Source of the DNA: an uncultured Pelagibacteraceae bacterium
GTDB taxonomy: Bacteria; Pseudomonadota; Alphaproteobacteria; Pelagibacterales; Pelagibacteraceae
DNA: 64,000 bases
Reading direction: 5' to 3'
NCBI GenBank assembly: GCA_902558795.1
Contig: CACEFI010000002.1
Coordinates: 1 to 64,000 of the forward strand
Shown piece after piece: positions 1 to 10,876 of this stretch. The position numbers and the translations under genes were made by a program. The notes under the pieces are model-generated. The model saw nothing but the letters and a program-made list of their open reading frames with translations, had not been told where the DNA came from and did no database searches. Numbering within the stretch: the stretch's first letter is position 1; each line of letters starts with the position of its first letter.

Positions 1-1
1 A

Positions 2-544
2 TCGGTAACAGGAAGTCAAACCTCTAAAATTAAATCACACCATAATGTTGGAGGACTACCTAAAAAGATGAAACTAAAACTTGTAGAACCTTTGAAGTTT
101 CTTTTTAAAGATGAAGTTAGAAAATTAGGTTTAGAATTAAATTTAAGCAAAGATATTATTTCAAGACATCCTTTTCCAGGACCTGGTTTAGCAATTAGAA
201 TGCCAGGCTTAATTACTAATGATAAAATAAAGATACTTAAAGAAGCTGATTATTATTTCATTCAAGCTCTAAAGGATCATGGTTTGTATCATAAGATTTG
301 GCAAGCATATGCAGCTTTGTTACCAGTAAAAACTGTAGGTGTTATGGGAGATAATAGAACTTATGAATATTTATGTTTGTTAAGGGCAATTACTTCTGAA
401 GATGGAATGACAGCTGATTTTTATGAGTTTAAAAAGTCTTTTATGGAAACAATTTCTAATCAAATAGTGAATAGCATAAGAGGTATTAATAGAGTTGTTT
501 ATGATATTACTTCAAAACCACCTAGCACTATTGAATTAGAGTAG
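2..544 (+). CDS. guaA: GMP synthase (glutamine-hydrolysing), C-terminal part, truncated by window edge
   Basis: Open frame from base 2 ([31 protein letters not shown]...[11 protein letters not shown]...[13 protein letters not shown]), typical GuaA C-terminus. Confidence 0.96.
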   Translation, partial: SVTGSQTSKIKSHHNVGGLPKKMKLKLVEPLKFLFKDEVRKLGLELNLSKDIISRHPFPGPGLAIRMPGLITNDKIKILKEADYYFIQALKDHGLYHKIWQAYAALLPVKTVGVMGDNRTYEYLCLLRAITSEDGMTADFYEFKKSFMETISNQIVNSIRGINRVVYDITSKPPSTIELE

Positions 545-566
545 TTTTAAACTATAAATTAATCAT

Positions 567-986
567 ATGAAATATTTACACACAATGATCAGAGTTAAAG
601 ATATTGACGAATCTTTAAAATTTTTTTGTGAAGGACTAGGTTTAAAAGAAACAAGAAGAATGGAAAATGAAAAGGGAAGGTTTACTCTAGTCTTTCTTGC
701 TGCTCCAAATGATGAAAAAGCAGAAATTGAATTAACATATAATTGGGATGGGGATGAACTAGGTGAGGGCTCAAGAAATTTTGGTCATCTTGCTTATCGC
801 GTAGATAATATTTATGAAACTTGTCAAAGACTAATGGATATGGGCTATACCATTAACAGACCACCACGAGATGGGCATATGGCATTTGTTAGGTCTCCAG
901 ACAAAATTTCAATTGAAATACTTCAAGAAGGAAATTTAGAGCCAAAAGAACCATGGGCTTCGATGGAAAATACCGGCTCTTGGTAA
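567..986 (+). CDS. gloA: Lactoylglutathione lyase (glyoxalase I)
   Basis: MKYLHTMIRVKDIDESLKFFCEGLGL... VOC-fold glyoxalase I motifs. Confidence 0.9.
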   Translation: MKYLHTMIRVKDIDESLKFFCEGLGLKETRRMENEKGRFTLVFLAAPNDEKAEIELTYNWDGDELGEGSRNFGHLAYRVDNIYETCQRLMDMGYTINRPPRDGHMAFVRSPDKISIEILQEGNLEPKEPWASMENTGSW

Positions 987-990
987 GTCG

Positions 991-1764
991 ATGAAAAAGA
1001 AAATATTAGACATTATTAAAAAAAAAAATAAATCAAAGATTGTTAGTTTAACCGCTTATTCCAAAAATGTTGCTTCAATCTTGGATAACTTCTGCGATAT
1101 AATTTTGGTAGGAGATTCACTTGGTTCAGTTTTATATAATTATAAGTCTACAAGAGAAGTAAGCTTAAAGACAATGATAGAACATTCTAAAAGTGTAAGA
1201 ATGGGAATTAAGAAAAGCTTAATGGTTGTTGATATGCCACACAACACCTATAGAAATACTAAAGAAGCTCTTAAAAATGCAAAAAAAATAATCTCAAATA
1301 CAAAGTGTGATGCAGTTAAACTAGAAGGTGGAAAAAAAATTCATAAGATTATTAAACTTTTAACTAAAAATAATATTCCAGTAATGGGTCATTTAGGATT
1401 ACTACCTCAATCTGATAAAACTTTTAAATTTAAGGGAAAAAAAATTTCAGAGAGAAAAAATATATTAAGAGATGCTGAATTATTGCAATCAGCAGGAGTT
1501 TTTTCAATTGTGCTAGAGTGTGTTGAGACATCGTTATCTAAAATAGTTACAAAAAAAGTTAACATTCCTACTATCGGGATTGGTGCATCAAATAATTGTG
1601 ACGGACAAATTTTGGTATTTGATGATTTGATAGGTCTTAATCCAATTAATGTGAGATTTGTTAAAAAATATTCAAATATTAGAAAAGAAATTACAAAAGC
1701 TGTAGTAAGTTATGCAAGAGATGTTCGAAAAAAGAAATTTCCGTCAAAAAAACACTCATATTAA
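991..1764 (+). CDS. panB: 3-methyl-2-oxobutanoate hydroxymethyltransferase
   Basis: LVGDSLGSVLY, VKLEGG, PVMGHLGLLPQS, IPTIGIGAS motifs of PanB. Confidence 0.95.
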   Translation: MKKKILDIIKKKNKSKIVSLTAYSKNVASILDNFCDIILVGDSLGSVLYNYKSTREVSLKTMIEHSKSVRMGIKKSLMVVDMPHNTYRNTKEALKNAKKIISNTKCDAVKLEGGKKIHKIIKLLTKNNIPVMGHLGLLPQSDKTFKFKGKKISERKNILRDAELLQSAGVFSIVLECVETSLSKIVTKKVNIPTIGIGASNNCDGQILVFDDLIGLNPINVRFVKKYSNIRKEITKAVVSYARDVRKKKFPSKKHSY

Positions 1765-2376
1765 TTAAAAATATTTAATAAATTCCTCATTAATTTTAAG
1801 TATTTCTAAATCAACTAGTCCACCAATTATTAACTGTAATCCGACTATTAAAATAAAGATTAGCCCTACATAAGCAATCCAGATATGTTTTTGAATAAAG
1901 TTTGCCATGTAAGTCGCTAAGGCTCCTGTGAGAACTACTGATAAAATAAGGCCAAAAATCATAAACCCAAAATAACCTTTGGCGGCACCTACTACTCCAA
2001 TTACATTATCAAAACTAATCATGATATCTGCAAATAAAACTTTTCCAATGCTACTAATGTAAGAGGGCTCTTTTCCTTTTTTTGTAATAGGTTTTACTTT
2101 TTTAATATCTAATAAATCTTTCCTTAAATCATTTACAATCCAAATTAACAACAAACCACCTAAAATCTTTATAAAATAAAATTCAAATAAATAAGTCGCA
2201 AAAACTGCAAAAAAAATTTTAAAAACAAAGGCTCCTATTACACCCCAAAGAATTATTTGTTTTCTATTTTTTGGTACAAAGTTTGAAGCAATTGATCCAA
2301 CAATCACAGCGTTATCTGCAGTTAAAATAATTGTGATAAAAATTATATTGGTTAAAATTATGAGTTCTTCAATCAA
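1765..2376 (-). CDS. TerC family integral membrane protein
   Basis: Multi-TM protein with TADNAVIVG and ADIMISFDNVIGV motifs typical of TerC/YjbE. Confidence 0.85.
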   Translation of the reverse strand: MIEELIILTNIIFITIILTADNAVIVGSIASNFVPKNRKQIILWGVIGAFVFKIFFAVFATYLFEFYFIKILGGLLLIWIVNDLRKDLLDIKKVKPITKKGKEPSYISSIGKVLFADIMISFDNVIGVVGAAKGYFGFMIFGLILSVVLTGALATYMANFIQKHIWIAYVGLIFILIVGLQLIIGGLVDLEILKINEEFIKYF

Positions 2377-2427
2377 GATGGATTAATAATATTTCAAGTT
2401 TTTAAATAATTCAACAAATACCAATTC

Positions 2428-2460
2428 AAAAAAAAAGGCGGTCAAGTTAATGACCGCCTT
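2428..2460 (-). terminator. Rho-independent terminator of the substrate-binding protein gene
   Basis: Perfect stem ggcggtca/tgaccgcc (2437-2444 / 2451-2458) followed on the minus strand by a run of T; lies just 3' of the minus-strand gene ending at 2479. Confidence 0.85.
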
Positions 2461-2478
2461 ATTAAAGTTGACAATATT

Positions 2479-3735
2479 TTATCTTTCAGACCAAGTAGGC
2501 ATAGGATATTTTAGTTCACAAGCTGCTAACTCAAATGGATATACTGTACAGTATTTTCCATTTTGAACCTGCATCAAAATACCTCTTGTCTTTTCATTCT
2601 GACCATCTGCACCAAATTTAATTCCTCTGTAAGGAACAATTAAAGACTCTGATGACATGTCTAGATTTACCAATGCTTGTCTAATTTTTTCAGGGTCAGT
2701 TGAACCTGCATTATTAATTGCATTAGCTAAAGCCATGAATCCAGTAAATGCTCTAGCAGGTACGTCTGAAAGATCTCTTCCACCTGAGTGAGTTTTAAAG
2801 ATATCATTTACAGTTCCAATCATAGGAATAGTAGTTGCTAAGTCAGTATTAAATGGTGATCTAGTAATCACACCTTCTGCTTTGCTTCCCATAGTAGCTA
2901 TAAACTTAGGATCTGTATAACCAGCATTTTGAGCAACTAAAAGCTTAGGATTATAATCTAGTTCTTTTGCAGTATTTAAGAATAAATAAGCATCAGCTGT
3001 GTAAGATGAAGGCAATAACACATCTGGGTTTTTTGCTTTCAATCTTTGTACTTCAGAACTTAGAGTAGTTGTTTTTGCTTTGTAGCTTATTTTTTCAACA
3101 ACTTTATATCCTTGATCTTTAGCCATTTTATCTTGAGTGCCACCACTATCTGCTCCCCATAGAGTGTCTTCATGAATAATACCAAGAGTATTTAATTTAT
3201 TATTATTTTTCTTATTAAAGTCATTCATAAACTCAAACATTAATTGAGTAAATTCACCATCATGAGGTGTAACTCTAAAGAAATATTTAAATCCTCTTGT
3301 AGTTAATTTTGGAGATGTTGACTCTCCGTTAACCCAAGGTATTCCTGCTCTTTCAGAAACTTGACTAGCTGCACCTGTTACAGACGAGTAGTAAGCTCCA
3401 AACATTGCATGAACTTTATCAGAGTTAAGCATTTTTTCTGTTTCACCAACACCAACATCTGGTTTTCCACCATGGTCACCAACAACTATTGATATTTTTC
3501 CACCGCCTAAACCTTTTAAACCAGCATCTTTTGCTAGTGGCATACCTGCAATATTGTGACTATTGTTAATAATATCTAAAGCGGTTTTTACAGCTGCAAC
3601 TGCATCCTTACCAACTTGAGCAACAGGACCAGTTAATGGATATAGTACTCCAATTTTAACATCTTCTGCATAACTGATAACAGGTGCAAAAACTAATGAT
3701 AAAAAAGTGAATACTGTAAGAACTAATTTTTTCAT
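2479..3735 (-). CDS. Branched-chain amino acid-type ABC transporter, periplasmic substrate-binding protein
   Basis: Signal peptide then KIGVLYPLTGPVAQVGKDAV..., Peripla_BP_6/LivJ-like; adjacent to livHMGF-like genes. Confidence 0.9.
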   Translation of the reverse strand: MKKLVLTVFTFLSLVFAPVISYAEDVKIGVLYPLTGPVAQVGKDAVAAVKTALDIINNSHNIAGMPLAKDAGLKGLGGGKISIVVGDHGGKPDVGVGETEKMLNSDKVHAMFGAYYSSVTGAASQVSERAGIPWVNGESTSPKLTTRGFKYFFRVTPHDGEFTQLMFEFMNDFNKKNNNKLNTLGIIHEDTLWGADSGGTQDKMAKDQGYKVVEKISYKAKTTTLSSEVQRLKAKNPDVLLPSSYTADAYLFLNTAKELDYNPKLLVAQNAGYTDPKFIATMGSKAEGVITRSPFNTDLATTIPMIGTVNDIFKTHSGGRDLSDVPARAFTGFMALANAINNAGSTDPEKIRQALVNLDMSSESLIVPYRGIKFGADGQNEKTRGILMQVQNGKYCTVYPFELAACELKYPMPTWSER

Positions 3736-3893
3736 TTATTTCCCCTCGTATTTGTTTTTTAAAATAACATTTTAATACTATATGAGATTTCAATTCAATG
3801 ATTTACTTTTTAAAAATCAAATTAAGAATTATTATAATTTAGATATGTTTATTTAATACATAATTAACTATATATAGATTATTAAATACTGAA

Positions 3894-4760
3894 ATGACTT
3901 CTGAAATTATTCTTCAAGCGATAGTAACTGGATTAATGATGGGCTTGATCTATGCATTAATTGCAGCAGGTTTAAGTTTAATTTTTGGATTAATGGAAAT
4001 AGTTAATTTTGCTCATGGCGAGCATTTAATGTTATCTATGTTTTCATCTTTTTGGCTTTGGTCATTATTTGGTTTAGATCCACTTTTTTCTATACCTATA
4101 ACTATTTTGTTAATGGCTTTTTGTGGTGTGCTCACACACTATTTTTTAATTCGATATATTTTAAAAGCTAAGATGTTAATTCAAATTTGTGCAACTTTTG
4201 GATTATCAATTTTTATTAGATCAATTGCACAATTATTATGGACACCTGATTTTAGAAATGTTGATAAACCTTTGTTAGAAGGTCGAATAGAATTAGGTTC
4301 AGTTTTTATTGGACAACCTCAACTTTATGCAAGTCTTGTTTGTTTAATAGCTTTTGTAGGATTGTATTTATTTGTTACCAAAACAGAAACTGGATTAGCT
4401 TTGCAAGCAACTGCTCAAGACAGACATGCGGCAGAAGTCTTAGGCATTCCATCAAACAAAATGTTTGCAATTGGATGGGCAATTGGACTTGGTTGTGTAG
4501 GTGTTGCAGGAGGAATGATGGCTAACTATTTTTTTATCTTTACTGATGTAGGTATTAATTTCGCTTTATTTGCATTCGTTGCTGTCGCGCTTGGAGGATT
4601 TGGAAGTATCATAGGATGTTTGTATGCTGGAATAATAATAGGGTTAGTGGAGTCTTTGGGTGGACTTCTTATAGATCCATCATTTAAACTTTTATATGTT
4701 TTTGTAATTTATTTATTGGTTGTAATTTATAAACCACAAGGTTTGTTTGGTAGGTATTGA
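3894..4760 (+). CDS. livH: Branched-chain amino acid-type ABC transporter permease (LivH-like)
   Basis: GLMMGLIYALIAAGLSLIFGLMEIVNFAHGE typical LivH N-terminus. Confidence 0.9.
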   Translation: MTSEIILQAIVTGLMMGLIYALIAAGLSLIFGLMEIVNFAHGEHLMLSMFSSFWLWSLFGLDPLFSIPITILLMAFCGVLTHYFLIRYILKAKMLIQICATFGLSIFIRSIAQLLWTPDFRNVDKPLLEGRIELGSVFIGQPQLYASLVCLIAFVGLYLFVTKTETGLALQATAQDRHAAEVLGIPSNKMFAIGWAIGLGCVGVAGGMMANYFFIFTDVGINFALFAFVAVALGGFGSIIGCLYAGIIIGLVESLGGLLIDPSFKLLYVFVIYLLVVIYKPQGLFGRY

Positions 4761-5770
4761 TGGATAAATTAATAGCTGCAAAATCCGAGCCACTTTGGAA
4801 CACGAATAATAAAGTTATATCTGTAATTGTTGGTTTGGTTATTCTTTTATTTGCTTTACCATTAGTTGGCTTAAATTCTTTTTATCTTCACTTATTCATA
4901 ATGATTTTTATGCATGCAGTCATGGCTCAATCGTGGAATGTTATAGCAGGTTTTTCTGGCCAAATTAGCTTAGGTCATGGAGCATTCTTTGGTATCGGTG
5001 CCTACGCAACCTCATTTTTTTATATGGAATATGGGATAACACCCTGGATAAGTATTTTCTTTGGAATGTTTGTCTCAGGAATTTTTGCAGTTTTAATTGG
5101 TATCCCGATGTTAAGATTAAGTGGTCACTATTTTGCAATCGCAACATTGTTAATCGGTATAAGTTTTCAAGTAGTTTTTCAAAGATGGGATTTGGTAGGT
5201 GCTGCCTCTGGCTTGTGGGTTACGATGACACCAGAAGACTCTTGGACAGCTCTTCAATTTCACAGCAGTAAGGTTCCTTATTATTATATTTTTTTAGTTT
5301 TTTTCTTAGTTTCTTTTTTTGCAGTATGGGTTTTAAGCAGATCTAAATTAGGTTACCGACTAAGAGCAGTGAGAGATGATCCGCAAGCAGCTTTGAGTTT
5401 GTGTATTAACGTTTCAAATTATAAAATTATAGCTTATGTCATATCAGCAATGATCATGGCACCAATGGGAAGTTTGTTTGCACAATATATTTTAATCATT
5501 GATCCTGATAGAGTTTTTAATATTGAGATTTCAATTATAGTTTTATTAATTACAGTTCTAGGTGGAATAGGAAATGTTTGGGGTCCAATTATTGGCGCAT
5601 CTATTCTTATACCAATTTCTGAATATTCAAGAATTTACTTAGGAGGCACAGGTGGTGCGGTTGACTTAATTTTATATGGATTAATTTTAATGATCATTTG
5701 TGTGTTTAGACCTAATGGACTTATTTCTTTTATTCCAAAAGATATTTTAGAAAGAAAGAAACAAAGATGA
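4757..5770 (+). CDS. livM: Branched-chain amino acid-type ABC transporter permease (LivM-like)
   Basis: AQSWNVIAGFSGQISLGHGAFFGIGAYA motif; overlaps livH. Confidence 0.9.
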   Translation: MMDKLIAAKSEPLWNTNNKVISVIVGLVILLFALPLVGLNSFYLHLFIMIFMHAVMAQSWNVIAGFSGQISLGHGAFFGIGAYATSFFYMEYGITPWISIFFGMFVSGIFAVLIGIPMLRLSGHYFAIATLLIGISFQVVFQRWDLVGAASGLWVTMTPEDSWTALQFHSSKVPYYYIFLVFFLVSFFAVWVLSRSKLGYRLRAVRDDPQAALSLCINVSNYKIIAYVISAMIMAPMGSLFAQYILIIDPDRVFNIEISIIVLLITVLGGIGNVWGPIIGASILIPISEYSRIYLGGTGGAVDLILYGLILMIICVFRPNGLISFIPKDILERKKQR

Positions 5771-6489
5771 AAATATTATCAGTAGAAAATTTGAGTAGAT
5801 CTTTTGGAGGAATCAAAGCAAATGATGATATTTCTTTTAATGTAGATCAAGGAAGTATACTTGGAATTATTGGTCCTAATGGCGCAGGTAAATCAACCTT
5901 ATTTGATTTAATTACAGGTTACACAAAAGCAGATAGAGGAAAGGTAGAATTTTTTGAAAAAAATATTTTTGGCTTAAGTCCAGATAAAATTAGCAATTTA
6001 GGTGTGGGTAGAACTTTTCAAAAACTCAAACCTTTCGCAGATCAAACTTTACTCGAAAATGTTATGATTGGAGCATTTGTTAAAGAGCAGAATATAAAAA
6101 AAGCTAGAGACAAGGCTCTTGAGATAATTGACTTTGTAGATTTAATTGAAAAAAGACATCATTTTGCAAAAGAGCTATCTACTGGACAAAGGAAAAGACT
6201 CGAGATGGCAAGAGCAATGGCAATAGAACCTAAGTTACTTTTAATGGATGAAGTAACAGGTGGAGTTGATCAAAAAACAATTCCTGGATTGGTTGAACTT
6301 ATAAAAAAACTTAAAAAAACTGGAGTAACCATAATTACCATTGAGCATAATATTAATATAATCATGGAAATTTCTGATAATGTTTTAGCCTTGGATCAAG
6401 GTAAAAGTATTGCTTTTGGACCTCCAAAGGAAATTCAAAAAAATAAAGAAGTAATAGACTCTTACTTAGGAACTTTCGATGCTGCTTGA
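5767..6489 (+). CDS. livG: ABC transporter ATP-binding protein (LivG-like)
   Basis: Walker A GPNGAGKST, LSTGQRKRLEMARAMA, LLLMDE. Confidence 0.9.
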   Translation: MKILSVENLSRSFGGIKANDDISFNVDQGSILGIIGPNGAGKSTLFDLITGYTKADRGKVEFFEKNIFGLSPDKISNLGVGRTFQKLKPFADQTLLENVMIGAFVKEQNIKKARDKALEIIDFVDLIEKRHHFAKELSTGQRKRLEMARAMAIEPKLLLMDEVTGGVDQKTIPGLVELIKKLKKTGVTIITIEHNINIIMEISDNVLALDQGKSIAFGPPKEIQKNKEVIDSYLGTFDAA

Positions 6490-7186
6490 TATAAAAAATA
6501 TTGATGTTTTGTATGATGATTTCCAAGTTATTTGGGACGTTTCAATTAATGTAGATAAAGCAGAAATGGTTGCTCTACTTGGTCCTAATGGTTCTGGTAA
6601 AAGCACTATTTTAAATACTATTAGTAATTTAGTTGAACACACAAATGGTACAATTAGTTTCGAAAATAATTTAATCTCTAACATTCCAACTTACAGAAGA
6701 ACTGAATTGGGCATCTCACACGTGCTTGAAAGAAGAAGAGTTTTTCCACATTTAACAGTAAAACAAAATTTATTACTAGGTGCTTGGCATCCAAAAGCGA
6801 AAGATGAATTATCTAATTCGTTAGAAAAAATATATAAAATTTTTCCAAAATTAGAAACAAGATCAAATCAACTTGCTAAAACAATGTCTGGAGGTGAACA
6901 ACAAATGCTTGCAATTGCAAGAGGCATGATGGGACTTCCAAAATTATTAATGGTTGATGAACCTTTTTTAGGTTTATCACCTATGGTTATGAAAGATTTG
7001 ATAAACATATTTAAAAATATTGTTAAAGAAGGGATTTCAATTCTCTTTGTAGAACAAAATGTGAGACTTGCACTTAGTATGGCTGACAGAGGCTATGTAT
7101 TAGAAAGTGGAAGATTAGTTATCAATGGAAAATCTGAAGAGCTTATTGATAATGACAAAGTAACAAAAGTTTTTTTAGGGAATTAA
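6479..7186 (+). CDS. livF: ABC transporter ATP-binding protein (LivF-like)
   Basis: GPNGSGKST, MSGGEQQMLAIARGMM, FVEQNVRLAL motifs of LivF. Confidence 0.9.
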   Translation: MLLDIKNIDVLYDDFQVIWDVSINVDKAEMVALLGPNGSGKSTILNTISNLVEHTNGTISFENNLISNIPTYRRTELGISHVLERRRVFPHLTVKQNLLLGAWHPKAKDELSNSLEKIYKIFPKLETRSNQLAKTMSGGEQQMLAIARGMMGLPKLLMVDEPFLGLSPMVMKDLINIFKNIVKEGISILFVEQNVRLALSMADRGYVLESGRLVINGKSEELIDNDKVTKVFLGN

Positions 7187-7972
7187 TTAAAGAGCAGCTA
7201 AATCGTTATTTAATTTATCTGTTATAAGCATTTTTCCAGGGCTATGCGTAATACAAAAATCTGGCTTTGAATTTTCTAAAACTGATTGCGGAGTCACACC
7301 ACAAGCCCAAAAAACTGGTATCTCATTATTTTTAAATGCTCTTGGAGCATCTCCATACTCAGGTTTCATTATATCTTTAATTCCAATTTCAGATGGATCC
7401 CCTAAATGGATAGGTGCGCCATGAACTGCTGGAAATCTAGAACTTATTTGTATTGATCTAATAGCATCTTTTGAATTTAGTGGTCTCATTGATACTACAA
7501 GTTTTCCAGAAAATTGTCCTGCAGGCTCACAATCAATTGATGTTCGATACATTGGAACAATAGTATTATTTTCTATATGTTGAATTGGTATACCAGCTTC
7601 AATTAAAGGAAGTTCAAATGACATAGAGCAACCTAAAACAAAAGTTGTTAAATCATCATTCCAATATTTTTTAATATCATATGGTTCATCAATAAGTTTA
7701 CCTTTTTCCCAAATTCTGTATTGAGGAACATCTGTTCGAATATCAATATCTCCCAAATCTTTTAATGATGGATCTCCTTTAGTTCCAAAACCAATTAGAG
7801 GACAAGGTTTTGGATTTTTTTGGCAAAAAGATGCAAAATCCATTGCATACTTACTTGGGAGAATACAAAGATTTCCTTGAACATATTTGTTCGCAGATCC
7901 TGCGGTTTGCTCAGTATATTTATTTGCTCTTATAACTTTTCTTGCTTCAATTGGATCTTGGATATCAAGCAT
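7187..7972 (-). CDS. DUF1445 family protein (YcsI-like putative hydro-lyase / D-glutamate cyclase family)
   Basis: [30 protein letters not shown]..., [36 protein letters not shown] match the DUF1445 family as recalled. Confidence 0.85.
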   Translation of the reverse strand: MLDIQDPIEARKVIRANKYTEQTAGSANKYVQGNLCILPSKYAMDFASFCQKNPKPCPLIGFGTKGDPSLKDLGDIDIRTDVPQYRIWEKGKLIDEPYDIKKYWNDDLTTFVLGCSMSFELPLIEAGIPIQHIENNTIVPMYRTSIDCEPAGQFSGKLVVSMRPLNSKDAIRSIQISSRFPAVHGAPIHLGDPSEIGIKDIMKPEYGDAPRAFKNNEIPVFWACGVTPQSVLENSKPDFCITHSPGKMLITDKLNNDLAAL

Positions 7973-7977
7973 ATAAA

Positions 7978-8463
7978 CTAATATTTAGACTGTTTTGTAC
8001 CAGCAATAATTTCTTTTAGTTCATTATACTCTTCGCAATTACAACTTTCTAATACTTTTAATCTTTCTTTTGCAAGATCAATTCTATTTGTTGCAACATA
8101 AAGTTCACCTAAGTACTCGTTTATTCCTTTATGATTAGGATCAATTTCTAGACCAAGTAAATAGTATTTTTCACCATTTTCATAATCACCAAGTTTCCTA
8201 GTTGTAAAACCAAGATAATTTAATGTATCAGCCTGCAAAGGTTTTTTTTTATTAGATTTAATTAAAAGTTTTTGAGCTTTTTCGTATCTTTTTTTTGCTT
8301 TTTCTAATTTTCCTTTTTTTTCATACTTTTTTGCAAATTTAATAGCTTCAACAGCTTTTGAATAATCTGTTTTAACTTTTGCTGGTTTAGGATCTGATCC
8401 AGCTGCATAAGAATAGGTTGTAAATAATAATAGAATTACTACAGCAAATAAATTTTTTTTCAT
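7978..8463 (-). CDS. TPR-repeat periplasmic protein
   Basis: Signal peptide and TPR-like [41 protein letters not shown]. Confidence 0.8.
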   Translation of the reverse strand: MKKNLFAVVILLLFTTYSYAAGSDPKPAKVKTDYSKAVEAIKFAKKYEKKGKLEKAKKRYEKAQKLLIKSNKKKPLQADTLNYLGFTTRKLGDYENGEKYYLLGLEIDPNHKGINEYLGELYVATNRIDLAKERLKVLESCNCEEYNELKEIIAGTKQSKY

Positions 8464-9236
8464 TAGATAAACTTCTCCATTAAATTTAAAGGTTTTAATT
8501 TAAGTCCATTTTCTAGCAAATTATCTTTTATTGATTTTGCAGTCGCTAATGAACTTTCATTATCTCCATGTATGCATACAGAGTCTATTTCACAAGGGAT
8601 TTGCTTTCCACTGTGACAATTAAGTGACTGATTTTTTACCATATTTAACACATGTTTTTTTGCTTCCTCTGGATCAGTAATTAATGCGTGTGCTTTTTTT
8701 CTAGAAACTAGATTTCCGTCATCTTCATAGTTTCTGTCTGCAAAAATTTCACATGCAATTTTCATATTAAGTTTTTTTGCAGCTATCTCCATTTTTGACC
8801 CCGTTGGAACTAAATATATCAAATCTTTGCTAATTTCATTTATCACCTCAGCAAGTGTAGTTGCTAATTCAATATCTTCACAAGCCATATTATTAAGTGC
8901 TCCATGAGGTTTTATATGAGTAACTTTTTCATCGTAATTATCAGCGATTTTTTGCAATATTTCATACTGATCAATTATTAATTTTCTAACTTCACCAGAA
9001 GATAAATTCATTCTTTGTCTTCCAAAATTTTCAGGATCATTAAAAGATGGATGCGCCCCAATACTCACACCATTTTTTTTTGATATCTGAACTACTTGGT
9101 TCATCGATTCATCATCACCAGCATGGAATCCACAAGCAACATTAGCTGAATTTACTATTTCAAGTAAATCTGGATCATACTTATTAGAATGATGTTTAGA
9201 TTTTTCACCTAAATCACAATTTATATTAATTTCCAT
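8463..9236 (-). CDS. pxpA: 5-oxoprolinase subunit A (LamB/YcsF family)
   Basis: MEININCDLGEKSKHH...NVACGFHAGD...GAHPSFND...IKPHGALNN...CIHGDN; start set at the MEININCD Met rather than the longer ORF start. Confidence 0.92.
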   Translation of the reverse strand: MEININCDLGEKSKHHSNKYDPDLLEIVNSANVACGFHAGDDESMNQVVQISKKNGVSIGAHPSFNDPENFGRQRMNLSSGEVRKLIIDQYEILQKIADNYDEKVTHIKPHGALNNMACEDIELATTLAEVINEISKDLIYLVPTGSKMEIAAKKLNMKIACEIFADRNYEDDGNLVSRKKAHALITDPEEAKKHVLNMVKNQSLNCHSGKQIPCEIDSVCIHGDNESSLATAKSIKDNLLENGLKLKPLNLMEKFI

Positions 9237-9264
9237 AGTCCTAAATGTTGAAGTATAACATGGC

Positions 9265-9939
9265 ATGATAAAAAATATATTAAATCTTGGTGACGCAGCT
9301 CTTTACTGTGATTTTGGATCAGACGTTAATAAAAAGATTAATTCTGAAGTAATTAAGTATTTTAATACTATAAAAGAACAAAACATTACTGGAATTAACA
9401 ATCTTACACCATCATATAATAAATTAATTATTTCTTACGATCTTAAAGTAACAAATTATAAAGAAATTAAAGACAAAATTGAAAAACTTAATGTTGCTGA
9501 AGCACTAAAGACTAATAATAAAAAGATCGAAATTCCTGTGTGTTGCGATCCCTCATTTTCATTAGATATGGAAAGATTGGAAAATAAATTAAATTTAACT
9601 AAAGAAAAAATTTTAGAGAATTTTTTTAACAAAGAATTCTTTTGTTATATGACGGGATTTATTGCTGGTATGCCTTTTTTAGGTGATTTGGATGAAAACA
9701 TGAGGGTACAACGCTTAGAAACTCCAAGAGTAAAAGTACCAAAAGGATCTGTTGGTATAACTGAACAGTTTGCTGATATTTACACATTTGAAAGTCCTGG
9801 TGGATGGAATATTATTGGAAATACACCTCTTGAGGTTTTTGATAGTTCCAAAGAAATAGATCCAAATTTAATAAATCCAGGTGACACAATTAAATTTAAA
9901 CAAATTTCACTAGAGGAATACAAAAATTATAATGAGTAA
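9265..9939 (+). CDS. pxpB: 5-oxoprolinase subunit B (KipI-like)
   Basis: GDAALYCDFG..., CYMTGFIAGMPFLGDL, PRVKVPKGSVGI, ESPGGWNIIGNTPLEVFD. Confidence 0.92.
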   Translation: MIKNILNLGDAALYCDFGSDVNKKINSEVIKYFNTIKEQNITGINNLTPSYNKLIISYDLKVTNYKEIKDKIEKLNVAEALKTNNKKIEIPVCCDPSFSLDMERLENKLNLTKEKILENFFNKEFFCYMTGFIAGMPFLGDLDENMRVQRLETPRVKVPKGSVGITEQFADIYTFESPGGWNIIGNTPLEVFDSSKEIDPNLINPGDTIKFKQISLEEYKNYNE

Positions 9940-10876
9940 GAATTATTTTGAAATCATCAGAGCTGGTGTAAATACAACCTTTCAAGACAAAGGTAGAAAT
10001 AATTTATATCATATAGGTATTCCATTTAGTGGAGCGATGGACAACAGAAATTACTTGTTAGCTAACAAGTTAGTAGGGAATAAATTAGATTTACCAGTCA
10101 TTGAATTTGCTTATCAAGGTCCATTATTAAAGTTTTATGGTGATAAAATTAACATAGTTATTACTGGAGATGTTGTTTTTAAGATAAAACAAAATGACAA
10201 AGAAATTGATGGAAATTGTTATGAAACTTACGAATTAAAAGATAAGGACGAGATTAATATTTTATCAACAAATAAATCTGTTTATGGCTATTTAGCAATT
10301 TCAGGCAAATTTGATTTAAAATTACAATGGGGTAGTTGTTCAATTAATACAAAAGCAAATATTGGTTCTAACGATGGCAAAAAATTAGCAAATGAACAGA
10401 TAATTAATATTTCTGGGATTAATGAAAATATAAATAAAAAGAAAATTAATTACCAAAATTCAAAAATAGAAAATATTAGAGTAATGAAAGGAACTAATTT
10501 TGATTATTTTTCAGATGAAGGAAAAAAAGATTTCTTAGAAAAAGAATTTACAGTTTCAAAACTGTCTGACAGAATGGGAATGAGGTTGGAAGGCCCAGAA
10601 ATAGAAAATATTGTGAATACTAATATTAAATCTGAGGGTTTGTTAAAAGGGGTTATCCAGGTTCCCGCGGATGGTAATCCCATTATAATGCTATCTGATC
10701 ATGGAACAATTGGTGGGTATCCTAAAATTGCAGTTGTTGCCAGTGTTGATTATGACAGATTAGTTCAAATCTCACCTGGATCCAAAATAAAGTTCAAAGA
10801 GATTGAATTATCTGATGCAGAAACTTTGTTTAAGTTGTATGAGATGGAAACACAAAATTTACTCTCACAAATTTAA
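9932..10876 (+). CDS. pxpC: 5-oxoprolinase subunit C (KipA-like)
   Basis: IIRAGVNTTFQDKGRNNLYHIGIPFSGAMD..., SDRMGMRLEG, SEGLLKGVIQVPADGNPIIMLSDHGTIGGYPKIAVV. Confidence 0.93.
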   Translation: MSKNYFEIIRAGVNTTFQDKGRNNLYHIGIPFSGAMDNRNYLLANKLVGNKLDLPVIEFAYQGPLLKFYGDKINIVITGDVVFKIKQNDKEIDGNCYETYELKDKDEINILSTNKSVYGYLAISGKFDLKLQWGSCSINTKANIGSNDGKKLANEQIINISGINENINKKKINYQNSKIENIRVMKGTNFDYFSDEGKKDFLEKEFTVSKLSDRMGMRLEGPEIENIVNTNIKSEGLLKGVIQVPADGNPIIMLSDHGTIGGYPKIAVVASVDYDRLVQISPGSKIKFKEIELSDAETLFKLYEMETQNLLSQI

